Source: CAVRXQ01 sp963838845
GTDB lineage: Bacteria > Actinomycetota > Acidimicrobiia > Acidimicrobiales > Bog-793
Reading direction: 5' to 3'
NCBI GenBank assembly: GCA_963838845.1
Contig: CAWISR010000003.1
Span: forward strand, 620,001 to 684,000
DNA: 64,000 nt
Part shown: piece by piece, positions 41,738 to 51,428 of the stretch
Position numbering within the stretch: position 1 is the stretch's first letter
Layout of the letters: every line of letters starts with the position of its first letter
The notes under the pieces: model-generated
Database searches by the model: none
What the model was told of the DNA's origin: nothing
Seen by the model: the letters and a program-made list of their open reading frames with translations, nothing else
Program-made: the position numbers and the translations under genes

Positions 41738-42654
41738 CCGAGAACGCAGTTCGAGGAGCGACGACAACAGATCTCATTGTCCCGCGATCGCCCGATTCGA
41801 GTGAGTCACCGTCGGTTCTCGGTGTTCTCGCGCGCGCTTCGCACGAAAGTGACGGCACTCTGCGATCTTCAGGTGCGAATAGCCATGGCCGGACCCTCCT
41901 GCTCGAAGACGTCAGCGTCTCCTTTGGCGACGCCGTCGCAGTACGCGACGTCACATTGGAGATTCCGCCACAGCGGGTAACCGCTCTCGTTGGCCCGTCC
42001 GGATGCGGCAAGACAACCCTGTTGCGAGCGATTAACCGTCTCCACGACCACACGAGTGGAATCGTGCGAGGTTCGATCCGGCTCGGCGACATCGACGTGT
42101 ACGGAGCCGGCACGGCACCGGAGCTGATCCGCAGACGCATCGGAATGGTGTTCCAACGTCCGAACCCGTTTCCGACCATGAACGTCTTCGACAATGTCGT
42201 TTCCGGACTGCGGTTGAACGGAATTCGCGACAAAGCATTACTTCGCGAGGCGGGCGAACTCGCGCTGCGCCGTGCTGCGCTTTGGGACATCGTGAAGGAC
42301 CGCCTCCGGGAGCCCGCGGTAAGGCTGTCAGGCGGCCAACAGCAGCGCCTGTGCATCGCGAGGGCGCTCGCTGTCGAGCCGGATGTCCTCTTGCTGGACG
42401 AGCCGTGTTCGGCGCTCGACCCGGTTGCGACGGCAAAGATAGAGAATCTGATGCGAGACCTCTCCCGAGAAGTGACCATCGTTCTCGTCACGCACAATAT
42501 GTTTCAGGCGGCGCGAATCTCCGATCTCGCAGCAGTCTTTCTGATGGGCGACGATCGAGTCGGCGAGCTCGTCGAGTGTGGGACGACGCAAACGATCTTC
42601 AACGACCCCTCCGATCCGCGAACAAAGGCATACGTGGAAGGTCGGATCGGCTGA
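41734..42654 (+). CDS. pstB: PstB, phosphate ABC ATPase
   Basis: This 306-residue ATPase has Walker A GPSGCGKTTLLRAINRLHD, Q-loop VFQRPNPFPTMNVFDNV, signature LSGGQQQRLCIARALA, Walker B DVLLLDEPCSALDP and the switch His in VTHNMFQAARISD. The GCGKTT and PNPFP segments are specific to PstB. The first 50 residues are an extra Ser/Thr-rich stretch, so an internal start is possible. The GTG at 41734 overlaps the pstA stop. No phoU follows, unlike many pst operons. Confidence 0.95.
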   Translation: MTENAVRGATTTDLIVPRSPDSSESPSVLGVLARASHESDGTLRSSGANSHGRTLLLEDVSVSFGDAVAVRDVTLEIPPQRVTALVGPSGCGKTTLLRAINRLHDHTSGIVRGSIRLGDIDVYGAGTAPELIRRRIGMVFQRPNPFPTMNVFDNVVSGLRLNGIRDKALLREAGELALRRAALWDIVKDRLREPAVRLSGGQQQRLCIARALAVEPDVLLLDEPCSALDPVATAKIENLMRDLSREVTIVLVTHNMFQAARISDLAAVFLMGDDRVGELVECGTTQTIFNDPSDPRTKAYVEGRIG

Positions 42655-43106
42655 ACCGACCCCTGTGATCCGCAAGCGGTTCGCTACCTGCGTGATGCTG
42701 TCGATGCTGGAGTCATAAGCTCGGAGCGCTGATGAGAGCCACAGACGCGATGTCCGAGCCCGTCGTCGAATGTCGAAGACCTTGATCGCCGAAAGGGACG
42801 ACCCGAGAACAGATAGATCGTCCCGGACCGTGCGCTCGTTCGATTGCGCTCCGCGGAGATCGCGCACGTAGCGCGCATGGCGCTTCCAAGAAGAGATCTG
42901 CAAGGTCTTGGGAAGCTCGAACACCGCAGGTCACAACGGGTGTCGGAGGGCCGACGTCCACAATCTCCGACTGGCGGGTTGAGTCATGAAGGATGCTTCG
43001 GCCCCAAGCGCGCCGGTGACAATCGAGAGGTCTACCCTTGCGCCGGTGACCTTTCACGCCTGCCGCCGCCGCGGATCCGGGACTGACAAGCGCTGACCGC
43101 GACTCG
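42655..43106. other. Noncoding gap after pstB
   Basis: There is no convincing gene in these 452 bases. Minus-strand frames here are Arg/Ser-rich without domains. No phoU remnant is visible. Confidence 0.5.
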
Positions 43107-44126
43107 GTGAGGTTGGCAGCGACGGCCCGATCCCCACGTGTGGCGGTCGTACTTATCGTCCGAGACGAGGCGGGTCGTATAGGACGGGCACTAGCGAGCG
43201 TCCGCGAGGCGGTCGACACTTGGCTCATAATCGACACTGGGTCGACTGACTCAACCATCGAAGAGATCCATAGTGTCGCCACCGGTTGGCCGGGCACGCT
43301 GCTGGAGCGTCGGTGGATCAGTTTCGGCGAGAATCGCACCGAGTTGCTGCGAGAAGCTCGACAACTCGGTGTCGCCGACTGGCTGTTGACGATGGACTCC
43401 GATCACGTCATTGAAGGCGCGGACCAGATTCGACGCGTTGTGGCGCGGGGTCACTCACAAGGAATCGACGCACTGATGATTCCGTTCACCTCGATACCGT
43501 TGGTTTGGACCGAGCGACTACTCCGCGCCGACTTGCCGTGGAGGTACGTCGGAGCGACACGCGAGTACTTGACCTGCGATCGGCCGTTTACCCGACAAAA
43601 GTTCGGTGCGCCGAAGGTCCGGGACTTAGCGGACGGCGCGTCGCGGGCGAACAAATGGCGGCGTGACGTCGAGATGCTCCGCGAGGAGCTCGCGCTCGCT
43701 CCGGAGAACGCCCGTTCCTGGTTTTACCTGGCAGAGAGCTATCGCGGTTTGTGCCAGCATGAACTGGCAGCGATCGCGTATACGAACTGTGCGCTCAAGA
43801 CACGCTCGGATGAGGAGCGATACTTGGCGCTAACGCTGTCTGGCGAGATGCTCCTCGCGCATGGTGACACGGACGAAGGACTGGGACGCCTGCTGCTTGC
43901 GAATGACGAGCGGCCGCAGCGTCGAGAGGCGCTGCTTATGGCCTGTCAGGTGTTGAACCAAATGGGTCGCCACCAACACGTTCTGACCTTGCTTCAAACC
44001 GGCGCCGTTCGCCGCCCCATTCCGCGCGCCGACGCAGCCGGAATTTTGCCCGCCGCCTACGGCGCAGCTATGACTCGCGAGTTGGCCGTCGCCAGAGGTG
44101 TCAACTCGTCGAGTTCCGCTCGTTGA
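43107..44126 (+). CDS. GT2-family glycosyltransferase with TPR-like C-terminus
   Basis: This 339-residue protein has an N-terminal GT-A domain with VVLIVRDEAGRIGRALASVREAVDTWLIIDTGSTDSTIEEI and LTMDSDHVIEGADQI in the DxD region. From about residue 190 helical repeats follow (LALAPENARSWFYLAESYRGLCQHELAAIAYTNCAL) that look like TPR units. No membrane helix is seen. This architecture occurs in SPBc2-like and tetratricopeptide glycosyltransferases of unknown acceptor. A GTG start at 43107. A secreted protein gene follows 116 bp later. Confidence 0.85.
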   Translation: MRLAATARSPRVAVVLIVRDEAGRIGRALASVREAVDTWLIIDTGSTDSTIEEIHSVATGWPGTLLERRWISFGENRTELLREARQLGVADWLLTMDSDHVIEGADQIRRVVARGHSQGIDALMIPFTSIPLVWTERLLRADLPWRYVGATREYLTCDRPFTRQKFGAPKVRDLADGASRANKWRRDVEMLREELALAPENARSWFYLAESYRGLCQHELAAIAYTNCALKTRSDEERYLALTLSGEMLLAHGDTDEGLGRLLLANDERPQRREALLMACQVLNQMGRHQHVLTLLQTGAVRRPIPRADAAGILPAAYGAAMTRELAVARGVNSSSSAR

Positions 44127-44242
44127 CGACACCCTCCTGGTACCTTGGATTCGTGTCGCCGGAAGCTCGCGATGGCTCTTTGTCGCAGATGCTTGAGCGA
44201 GCTATCTCCTCAGCTCGAACCGCGAACGAAGGAGTGAATGCA

Positions 44243-44782
44243 ATGGGCGAGCCCCCACAGGGTGGCGCTCGTAGGAAGAGAACCCCAGCCGTCGTAACGA
44301 TGACAGCCTCCGTGTTGGTGCCGCTGGCGTTCACCGCGATCGAGGCGCTACCTGCCGAAGCATCCACACATGTAAATAAGCCCAGCCGGTCCCCCTCCGC
44401 TACGTGCGCGATTGAACAGTGCGGTCCTGTCTTCCTCATCTTTCCTGCAAACAACGTCTCAGAGGTGACGACTGAAGGAACCCCGGTGGTGATAAATGTC
44501 TTGGCCCACGACTGCGACAGCAGCCTGCCTGGTCAGACGTACTCGTTTAGGACATCGACGCCGGTCTCGTCAAGAGGTCGCACGGTAGGAAGCGTCAAGG
44601 TGAACTCGGCCAACCAGCTCGAGTTCACTCCGGCCACGGGCTTCTCCGGGACAGCGACTTTTTCATATCAGTGGGAATTAGTGAGAGGTTACGAGATCAA
44701 TCCTGCGAACGGGCAAAGGATCCGTATTAAGGGTTCGAGCTCTACGGCGCGAGTTACCGTCGACGTCCGCCGTTCGAGGTGA
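44243..44782 (+). CDS. Secreted protein with cadherin/Ig-like tandem-type domain
   Basis: This 179-residue protein has an N-terminal basic stretch (GGARRKRTPAVV) and a signal helix (MTASVLVPLAFTAIEALPAEA). It then has an extracellular beta-rich domain, VTTEGTPVVINVLAHDCDSS ... LEFTPATGFSGTATFSYQWEL, typical of cadherin-like/Ig-like adhesion repeats. I choose ATG 44243, 8 bases after AAGGAG; the longer upstream frame overlaps the glycosyltransferase end. It may be a surface adhesin and perhaps the glycan acceptor of its neighbour, which is speculation. Confidence 0.72.
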   Translation: MGEPPQGGARRKRTPAVVTMTASVLVPLAFTAIEALPAEASTHVNKPSRSPSATCAIEQCGPVFLIFPANNVSEVTTEGTPVVINVLAHDCDSSLPGQTYSFRTSTPVSSRGRTVGSVKVNSANQLEFTPATGFSGTATFSYQWELVRGYEINPANGQRIRIKGSSSTARVTVDVRRSR

Positions 44783-45792
44783 ATGACTTCGCCGCATCAC
44801 CCATTCAAGCGACCGACGATACCGACCTACACGCTGAACTGTGTTCGGGCACGGCGATTCGCCCCGTCAAACGAGGGTTTTTCGCAATGAAGCTGCAGAC
44901 GCCGAAGGTGACGACGCCGACATTGGCGCCGTTCAGTTGGGAACTCGATACGAGCTTTGGGCCGCACGCAGAAGGTGCTTCGCAAATCGTCCCGGCGACG
45001 TAGTCGACGGTAACAACAAAAACTGCTGCCGTATCAGGCAACGTTTGCATGTTGCCTGAAGTCGACTTCATGCGAACCGAGGGCTTCGAGAGCCTCATCC
45101 CTTTTATGTCGGATTTGTCGGAGACACTCGCGGGATCGCGGGTGCGTCCCCTGCATCACAGCGGCCGCAAGTTGCGCGGGTCGTACGCGCCCGGGAATCA
45201 CCACCGCTTTCGCACGTCGTCCGTACCGAAAGACAGTCGCAGAACGTGCGAATCGGAGATGGGACCCGCGACATCTCCGCACGCGGTCGGTTCGAGCTGG
45301 CAGTCACAGAGCTGTGGTTGCCGCGTGGGTTCGCCCGCAGCGAATTGAAAAGTGATTATCGACCGTCTCCGACCGGCATGTCTGAAGGAGCGGGGCCGTG
45401 TCAATCCTCGCGACAGGCGGTTCTTCCTGCTCGATGCTCTGGGACTCGACGACACAACCTGAGTGAAGGCGCGCGCCATCGAGGCGTCGGGGTCAAGGTG
45501 GAGCGCCCGTAGCAATGCGAGGACGAACGACCTTGACGCCGGCGCCGAGTGGCGCAGGATGTCTCCGGTTGTGGTCGGCGGTCGCTAAGCGCCGTTGGGT
45601 TCGCACCAAGTTCTCTCGCGTCAGAGATCGTGAGAGCGGCAAGCTCGGTTGCCGAGGCATGTCTTCGCTGAGTCGCTCAGCATGGTGTGTTCCGGCCGCG
45701 AACGGGCGGGCTCAATCACTTTGCCGGCTGCGCCACTCCTTTGAGTGGGAGCCCTGCCGATCGTCGAGCTCGCGCCCGTTCGCGTCCGAGCG
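44783..45792. other. One-kilobase gap, no supportable gene
   Basis: Frames here are short, overlapping and without domain features. One minus frame near 44805-45098 (VTVDYVAGTICEAPSACGPKLV) is the least unlikely but has no ribosome site or family look. The region may be decayed DNA next to the IS110 insertion. Confidence 0.5.
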
Positions 45793-46803
45793 TCACGCCG
45801 CCTTGGGGCTCTTGAGACAGCGGATCTCTCCGTCTCTGAGCCCGTAGTAGACGAGCGTGAGGACCTTGCGGGCGATGGCGACAGTCGCCTTTTTCTTGCC
45901 GCGCCGGTCGGCGATCGACTGGAAGGCGGCTTCGAAGATGCCGGCGTGGTAGCGGGCGACGGTCTCGACTGCTGCCCAGCGCACGAGGCGCGAGCCTTGT
46001 TTCGTGATCTGACCGCGATGGACCTTGGTGTCGGACTCGCGATGAATCGGCGTGAGCCCCGCCCACGAACAGAGTGCCTCTGGTGAGGGAAAGCGCGAGA
46101 CGTCGCCGATCTCGGCGACGAAGATCGCCGCCATCACTTCGCCGACGCCATAGATCGCCTGCACGGCGTTGTAACCGGGATCGTGGCGCAACAACAAATG
46201 CGTCTGGCGGTCGATCTCGAGGATCTCGCGGTTGAAGAAACAGACGAGGTCGCGCAGCACCTCGATGCGGTGCGAATAGGCGCGAGGGATCTCGAGCGAG
46301 TCGAACTGGGCGGCACCGCCGACGCCCCACATGTCGTTGCGAACGGGCAGCACACCGTTCTTCGCGAGGACGGCGTGTGCCTGAGCCTTCACGCCCGTGC
46401 GCATCGACGAGAGCTTGTTGCGGAATCTGACGAGCTCTCTCAGCTCACGGAGCTCCGGTGGCGCGATCCACGCCTCGGCAAGACGGCCGAGGCGCAACAG
46501 GTCGGCGAGGTCGTGCGCGTCGCGCTCGTCGTTCTTCACGCGGCGGTGTCCCCAGTCGTTTCCCTTCGGGTTGGCGAGGTGGACGACATAACCGAGACCC
46601 TCGAGCAGGTCCGCCGCCCAATACCAGCCGTAGGTGGCTTCGAGGATCACGTCGCTTCCAGCCGGCGCCGCCAACACCGCGGCGGCGAACTCACCGGGAT
46701 CGTTGTCGATGCGCACGCTCGAGAGCTGCTCTCCGCCTGCGTCCATGCGCACGATCACCGAACGGCGGCGGTGCAGGTCGATGCCGACGTACTCTCGTTC
46801 CAT
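45793..46803 (-). CDS. IS110-family transposase (DEDD recombinase)
   Basis: This 336-residue IS110 recombinase has a RuvC-like N-terminal domain with the catalytic acidic residues in VGIDLHRRRSVI, VILEATYGWYW and NDERDAHDLADLLRLG. A coiled region precedes the Tnp domain with IYGVGEVMAAIFVAEIGDVSRFPSPEALCSWAGLTP and the Ser-containing HRESDTKVHRGQITKQGSRLVRW. The length and all key residues are intact, so it may be active. Recombination is guided by a bridge RNA from the flanking noncoding end. Confidence 0.94.
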   Translation of the reverse strand: MEREYVGIDLHRRRSVIVRMDAGGEQLSSVRIDNDPGEFAAAVLAAPAGSDVILEATYGWYWAADLLEGLGYVVHLANPKGNDWGHRRVKNDERDAHDLADLLRLGRLAEAWIAPPELRELRELVRFRNKLSSMRTGVKAQAHAVLAKNGVLPVRNDMWGVGGAAQFDSLEIPRAYSHRIEVLRDLVCFFNREILEIDRQTHLLLRHDPGYNAVQAIYGVGEVMAAIFVAEIGDVSRFPSPEALCSWAGLTPIHRESDTKVHRGQITKQGSRLVRWAAVETVARYHAGIFEAAFQSIADRRGKKKATVAIARKVLTLVYYGLRDGEIRCLKSPKAA

Positions 46804-46805
46804 CG

Positions 46806-46950
46806 GGGCCCCCCTTGTCGTGGGACTGGTGTGAGAAACCCCAGTTTCGCCATTGAGACTGGAACTCTCACGGGGAGCGGAGGCCCCGCTCCTTCATCGC
46901 ATCACATGGGGGATCCCCGGCGGGGCTCCTTCGTTGGCCACTTGCCTCCT
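46806..46950 (-). ncRNA. Candidate IS110 bridge RNA region
   Basis: The 150 bases before the transposase start fold into two strong elements: AGCGGGG-cctc-CGCTCCCCG-like hairpin, and GTGAGA...CCAGT-loop-ACTGG...TCTCAC, a stem with internal loops near 46873-46830. In IS110-group elements the bridge RNA is encoded on this side and its loops pair with target and donor. Loop assignment by eye is not possible. Confidence 0.55.
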
Positions 46951-46960
46951 AGCGCGGATA

Positions 46961-49531
46961 TCACTCTGTTCGTAGCATCAGCGCCGTCTGGGTCCTCCCC
47001 GCGACGCGCCCAGGGAAGAAGGCGACGAGGTTCGCGAGGACGAACGCGCCGAGCGCAACGAAAACAATGAACATGACAGGCACGGTCGGATCTGGCACGG
47101 CATAGATATCGCGCGCGAAGAGAATCCAAAGCCAGCGCCCGAGCACCGCCCCGAGGGGCGCGCCGACGATCGTTCCGATGACGGCGACGACCGAGGCCTG
47201 CCAAGCGACCGTGGCTGCGAGCTGTCGGCTCGTAAATCCGAACGTCTTCAACAACGCCAGGTCTCTCCTTCGACGCCGAACCGACGCGACAAGGGTTAAG
47301 CCAAGGGCAACTATCGCCCCGACGGCGAGCCCTGACACAAGAATCGTTGGTGTGGCGCCCATGGAGCGGTAGTTCACAATCTCGGCCGGGTGCTGGACCG
47401 GCAACACCACGACAGTCCCGCCACCTTGGCCGTTCGGAACTGCCGCGAGGGCTTTAGTCCCTGCGACAGCGATCCGCTGGAGCGAGGCAAGACCCGCCAC
47501 CGGACTCACTCCGTCTCGCAATCGCACGACCACCATGGTCGGGCCATTCAAGGTCGGATACGGACTTGCGGTGGCCCGTCTCATCGCAACCGGCTGGAGC
47601 CCGTTCGCGACCAGTGCTCCGGTGCCCATCGAAGGGTGCAGGCTCTCGGAAGCTCCGATGGCAGGCATGGTCGCTGTTCCCACGATGACCACGGATGTCG
47701 GCGGAATATAGAACGGTGTGTCCTTCGGGGACCCGTAAGACACAATCACGCGATCACCGACGCGCTTGTGCAACTGTGCGAGCGTGGCCGAACCAAGCAC
47801 GATCTGGTCGTTCGCTTCCAGCGCGTGTCCGGTAAGGATCGGCGGAGTCACCTTGGCGTGTGCGCTTCCGGCCAGTATCGGCACGGTTTGGCCGTCGATC
47901 TGGGCGTCCCCAAAGTTGAAGCCAGTCCACGCGGCAACGTCCGGAGAACGGCTGAGAAGTGCCCGGACCTGTGGCGGTACGTTTCCGCCCGATGTCTGTT
48001 CGAAGGCATAGCTCCAGTTCCACCCATACAGCGATGGATGGGAAACGAGGGTTTGAAGACCGCTCCCGAACGTGAGGGTCGCGACCACCATGAGCACCGC
48101 GAGGGCCGTGCCGAATAAGGCAGAGCGCACCGGCACCGCGGTTCGACCGCGTCCTGGATCAACGGCAAAGCCGAGACCGACGATCGCTGGAGCCGCGAGC
48201 CCTAAGGACATGGCGGCGCGCACGATTCTTGATCCCGATCCCCCGATCCGTCTTTCCTGGCGCGTGATGCGGTCAGGTGATCTCCAATAGGCAAGTGCCA
48301 AAGCAAGCACGCCAAGGCCGATGATCAGCACGCCGAACCCAACACCGAGCACGTCCCAGTCGAAGGCGATACCAGGTGACGGATCAACCTCGCGCACCGC
48401 TCCGATCGGGGCGAGCGGCGAGAACCCGACGGCCACGCCCCCGGCGAGAATCGAACCGAGGAACACCGCGCCAAGCACGCCAATCAGTCCATCGGTCATC
48501 ACCATCGTTGGAGTGGCCCCAAGTGCACGCAGCACGTGAAGGTCGTCGTCATTCGCTCGCAGTTGGCGCCCGATCGCCTGGCTCGCGATGAGCAGCGTGG
48601 CGAGGGCCGCGATGGCTCCGAACATCCCGAGGGCGATCGTCTCTGGTTTGACTGCCCGCTCTACCTCTGCCTCGACGACCGACGGGACATAGAAGTTGTA
48701 CTCCGCGCCACGCGGAATGAGACCGATGATCTCCCGCTCTACAGCGGCTAAGTCGTGGCTTTTGTGGTCAAGCTGGAGGCCATAGACAACGAACGGCCAG
48801 AAGCCCGCATTTGCGATTAGAGACCGGGTGAGCGCCGGGGTGAAGAGCGCCTCGGAGACGAAGTGGTCGACATCATCGTGGACAACCGCATGATTGTTGA
48901 ACACAACAATGCCGACGAGCTTGGCAGCGAACCGGAAGTGGGCTTTGATCGTGGAAGCACCAGTAGCCGCTTGCGCAAGCGTGAAGGCACCGAAGGGAAT
49001 CGTCTCATCGAGGTGCCACCCCGCCAGTCGTGCGGTTTCTGAATCGGTGACGAACTCGTTGTCCCGCGCGGGATTGGCCATCCGCCCCTTAATGACAGTG
49101 ACTCGGTCTTGTTTGAAAAACAGCCCATTTGCACTTCCGATCGCTGCCGTCGATCCCGTGACAAAAGCGTTCGAGCTATCGAGGGTTCCATTCGATCGAA
49201 CCGGACCGACGAGGAGTTCGAAATAGTTCGCGACGTGCTTGACATCGGGAAGGCGGGCGAGCTGGTTCTTCAGACCGGCGACGCCAGAGGAGGCCGTGCT
49301 CTGGGAGACGAACGCGACGTCGAGGTCGGAGGGGTTGGTGCCGGTCAGGTAGGCGGGATACGAGGATTGCGTGCGGCGAGCACCGGCAACGGAGCCCATG
49401 GCGAGTCCACCGACCAACCCGATCAAAAGGACTAGCGACAGGTAGCCGCCCCACTTGCGACCGAAAGCGGCCCGGAAGCGATACCAGGCGACCCGAAACA
49501 GTGCCTGGCTCAAGGTGGCGCCGAAAAGCAC
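46961..49531 (-). CDS. Large FtsX/MacB-type ABC permease, orphan copy 2
   Basis: This 856-residue paralogue of the permease at 16887-19460 has the same start (RVAWYRFRAAFGRKWGGYLSLVLL), the same long extracytoplasmic loops, and matching blocks GRGRTAVPVRSALFG, TLTFGSGLQTLVSHPSLYGWNWSY and PPILTGHALEANDQIVLG. Two FtsX domains flank the middle; it ends LMLRTE. No ABC ATPase gene is nearby. The IS110 element sits just past its stop codon. The export substrate is unknown. Confidence 0.88.
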   Translation of the reverse strand: MLFGATLSQALFRVAWYRFRAAFGRKWGGYLSLVLLIGLVGGLAMGSVAGARRTQSSYPAYLTGTNPSDLDVAFVSQSTASSGVAGLKNQLARLPDVKHVANYFELLVGPVRSNGTLDSSNAFVTGSTAAIGSANGLFFKQDRVTVIKGRMANPARDNEFVTDSETARLAGWHLDETIPFGAFTLAQAATGASTIKAHFRFAAKLVGIVVFNNHAVVHDDVDHFVSEALFTPALTRSLIANAGFWPFVVYGLQLDHKSHDLAAVEREIIGLIPRGAEYNFYVPSVVEAEVERAVKPETIALGMFGAIAALATLLIASQAIGRQLRANDDDLHVLRALGATPTMVMTDGLIGVLGAVFLGSILAGGVAVGFSPLAPIGAVREVDPSPGIAFDWDVLGVGFGVLIIGLGVLALALAYWRSPDRITRQERRIGGSGSRIVRAAMSLGLAAPAIVGLGFAVDPGRGRTAVPVRSALFGTALAVLMVVATLTFGSGLQTLVSHPSLYGWNWSYAFEQTSGGNVPPQVRALLSRSPDVAAWTGFNFGDAQIDGQTVPILAGSAHAKVTPPILTGHALEANDQIVLGSATLAQLHKRVGDRVIVSYGSPKDTPFYIPPTSVVIVGTATMPAIGASESLHPSMGTGALVANGLQPVAMRRATASPYPTLNGPTMVVVRLRDGVSPVAGLASLQRIAVAGTKALAAVPNGQGGGTVVVLPVQHPAEIVNYRSMGATPTILVSGLAVGAIVALGLTLVASVRRRRRDLALLKTFGFTSRQLAATVAWQASVVAVIGTIVGAPLGAVLGRWLWILFARDIYAVPDPTVPVMFIVFVALGAFVLANLVAFFPGRVAGRTQTALMLRTE

Positions 49532-50140
49532 AGATGCGAACTCACGTCCCGATCAACCCCCATGGGCGCGGCTGGGGCCTTGTCTAGTTGCAGTTTGACC
49601 AATTGCGCATGCGGTCAACTATGGCGGGAGCAGGTGTAAAACCCTCGTGGTAGCACTGCCGAGCGGCGCGAATTGCATCGGACCTATGTCGGTCCCTGCA
49701 CCTCGAAGGAAGACGATCTCGCTACGCGTCCCTGATCGCCTGCGCCCTCAACTGATCATCGCAACGACTTCTTGATAGGCGGACACTGAGCCGTCGAACC
49801 GGCGCATTCGCTCATACAAGCTTTCGTTCGTGAATCCGGCTCACTACACGATCAAGGAGCTTGACGAGACGACGTGAGCCGGCCTGGAGAATGGCTTGCA
49901 ATTCGTCAGCGCGTGTCGTCGGCTTCAGGACGGTCCGAAAGGACGTCAGCCGGTTTTAGATGGAGTCAGATCCGGCTCGGCCACTCGCTCGAAACGCTGG
50001 TCGGTCAAGAAGAAACCGTCAACGTCCCAACGCGATCCTCGGTGCCAGATCTGCGCCCGGTGTTGGGCCGCCGAGCGCTAACAGGAGCTACGGATTGTCG
50101 GAGTTTCCTTTTCGCGCTCGGCTGCGGTTCGCGGAGACTG
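49532..50140. other. Noncoding gap
   Basis: These 609 bases lie between the permease start and the TetR stop. I see no credible gene; a long plus frame entering from 49874 is the antisense of tetR. Confidence 0.5.
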
Positions 50141-50764
50141 TCAGGTCAACCGACGGCGAAGCACCGAATCGACAAAGAGCTCGGAGACGTCAGCGGCGAG
50201 TTGGTCGATATCGGTCGAGTCGACACGGCCAGCAAGCCAGCCGCTGATCCAAAGGCTCGCGAGCCCGTGGACGATCGACCAAGCGCTTACCCCTACGAGC
50301 ATGGGATCCAAGTCGCCCAGCGAACCTTCGAGGCGGCACCGTTCGATCGTCGCGCTCAGCAACGAGTAGGCAGCGTCGGTCGCCTGGACGAGTTCGGGCG
50401 CGTCTTCGTCGAGCGCATCGAGCCGGAACATCACTTCAAATTGCGCCGGCTCGGACACTGCGAAGCGCACGTAACCTCGGCCAACGGCCGCAAGCATGGT
50501 CGGCCCATCTGCTGGGCCGACACGACCAAACTCCCCGAGCACCGATTCCGCGAGCCGGCGGTATCCCTGCACCGCGAAAGCGGTGAGAAGACCCGACTTA
50601 CTGCCAAAGTGATGCGCCGGTGCGGCGTGCGAGACTCCCGCCCTGCGGGCGACGTCTCGCAGTGACAAGGCGCTGGCTCCGCCTTCTCGAACCGCCTCGT
50701 CGACCGCCTTCAGCAGAGCGGCAGGCAGGTCGCCTTCCCTCTTGGCCACACCGCATCTTGACAT
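50141..50764 (-). CDS. TetR-family transcriptional regulator
   Basis: This 207-residue protein has an N-terminal HTH (GASALSLRDVARRAGVSHAAPAHHFGSKSGLLTAFAVQGYRRL) with the TetR-typical HHFGSKSGLL. The C-terminal helices have FAVSEPAQFEVMFR and VHGLASLWISGWL, the WHG/TetR_C type. The ligand is unknown. It is divergent from a mycothiol-dependent-isomerase-fold gene, and a perfect 17-bp palindrome lies in the 43-bp gap, so it very likely represses both. Confidence 0.9.
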   Translation of the reverse strand: MSRCGVAKREGDLPAALLKAVDEAVREGGASALSLRDVARRAGVSHAAPAHHFGSKSGLLTAFAVQGYRRLAESVLGEFGRVGPADGPTMLAAVGRGYVRFAVSEPAQFEVMFRLDALDEDAPELVQATDAAYSLLSATIERCRLEGSLGDLDPMLVGVSAWSIVHGLASLWISGWLAGRVDSTDIDQLAADVSELFVDSVLRRRLT

Positions 50765-50774
50765 CGGCGGTTCA

Positions 50775-50791
50775 ACTTGACAGTGTCAAGT
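50775..50791. promoter_or_regulatory. TetR operator palindrome
   Basis: ACTTGACA-G-TGTCAAGT is a perfect inverted repeat with 8-bp arms between tetR and the divergent gene. It includes TTGACA, a -35 for the rightward promoter. Confidence 0.78.
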
Positions 50792-50807
50792 ACGACCGGA
50801 GGTGGTC

Positions 50808-51428
50808 ATGGACACGTGGCGGGCGACGGACGAGGAGCGGTCGGCGCTGGCTGACGACCTGGCAACGCTCGACGACAGCCAGTGGAACGCCCATTCGTTG
50901 TGCAGCGAATGGAAGGTCCGGCACGTCGTCGGCCACTTGATCGGCGGCGCGGACTTGAAGACCGTCCCGTTCCTTACGGGACTGTTCAAAAGCGGCATGG
51001 ACTTCAACCGCTTCATGGCCCGTCAAGGCCTGGCGCTGGGAGCGGCGCCCCCCGACGAGCTCCTCGGGCAGTTCAGGAAAACGATAGGGATGCATCGCAC
51101 GCCGCTCGGGGCGAATTCCGAGATCATGCTCATCGACATCGTGTGCCACAGCGGGGACATCCGCCGGCCGACGGGCATGACCCGGAGTGTGCCGGAGGCC
51201 ACGTTGTTGACAGTGGCCGACATCGTGAAGCGCATAGGTTTCCCGTTCCAGGCCAAGAAGCGCATCGCCGGTCTGCGCATGTCGGCCACCGACTCTGACT
51301 GGTCGGCGGGGGACGGTCCAACCGTCGAGGGCCCGCTGGCGTCGCTCATTCTCGTCATGGCAGGACGCAAGGCGCCGCTCGAGGACCTGTCGGGCGAGGG
51401 AACGCAGACCCTCCGGGCCCGCATGTAG
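50808..51428 (+). CDS. Maleylpyruvate isomerase/DinB-fold (mycothiol-dependent type) protein
   Basis: This 206-residue protein begins TWRATDEERSALADDLATLDDSQWNAHSLCSEWKVRHVVGHLIGG, the typical actinobacterial MDMPI N-terminal domain with the metal-binding His in VVGHL. A further His occurs in IDIVCHSGDIRRPTG. The family includes mycothiol-S-transferases and isomerases acting in thiol detoxification; the substrate is unknown. ATG 50808 has GGAGG 5 bases ahead. Controlled by the divergent TetR. Confidence 0.88.
   Translation: MDTWRATDEERSALADDLATLDDSQWNAHSLCSEWKVRHVVGHLIGGADLKTVPFLTGLFKSGMDFNRFMARQGLALGAAPPDELLGQFRKTIGMHRTPLGANSEIMLIDIVCHSGDIRRPTGMTRSVPEATLLTVADIVKRIGFPFQAKKRIAGLRMSATDSDWSAGDGPTVEGPLASLILVMAGRKAPLEDLSGEGTQTLRARM

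Larger units (their letters stand above)
45720..46955 (-). mobile_element. IS110-family insertion sequence
   Basis: One DEDD transposase gene with noncoding flanks of about 150 bp upstream and less than 80 bp downstream. No terminal inverted repeats are seen, as expected for the IS110 group. Both ends carry a similar CACTT(T)GCC string (near 45719 and 46939), which may mark the ends; the boundaries are approximate. Confidence 0.7.

Noticed and set aside
44805..45098. 97-codon minus frame in the gap before IS110
   Set aside because: No ribosome site, no family resemblance, and overlapping frames of similar quality on the other strand.
49874..50665. 263-codon plus frame
   Set aside because: Mostly antisense to tetR, whose HTH and palindromic operator are clear.
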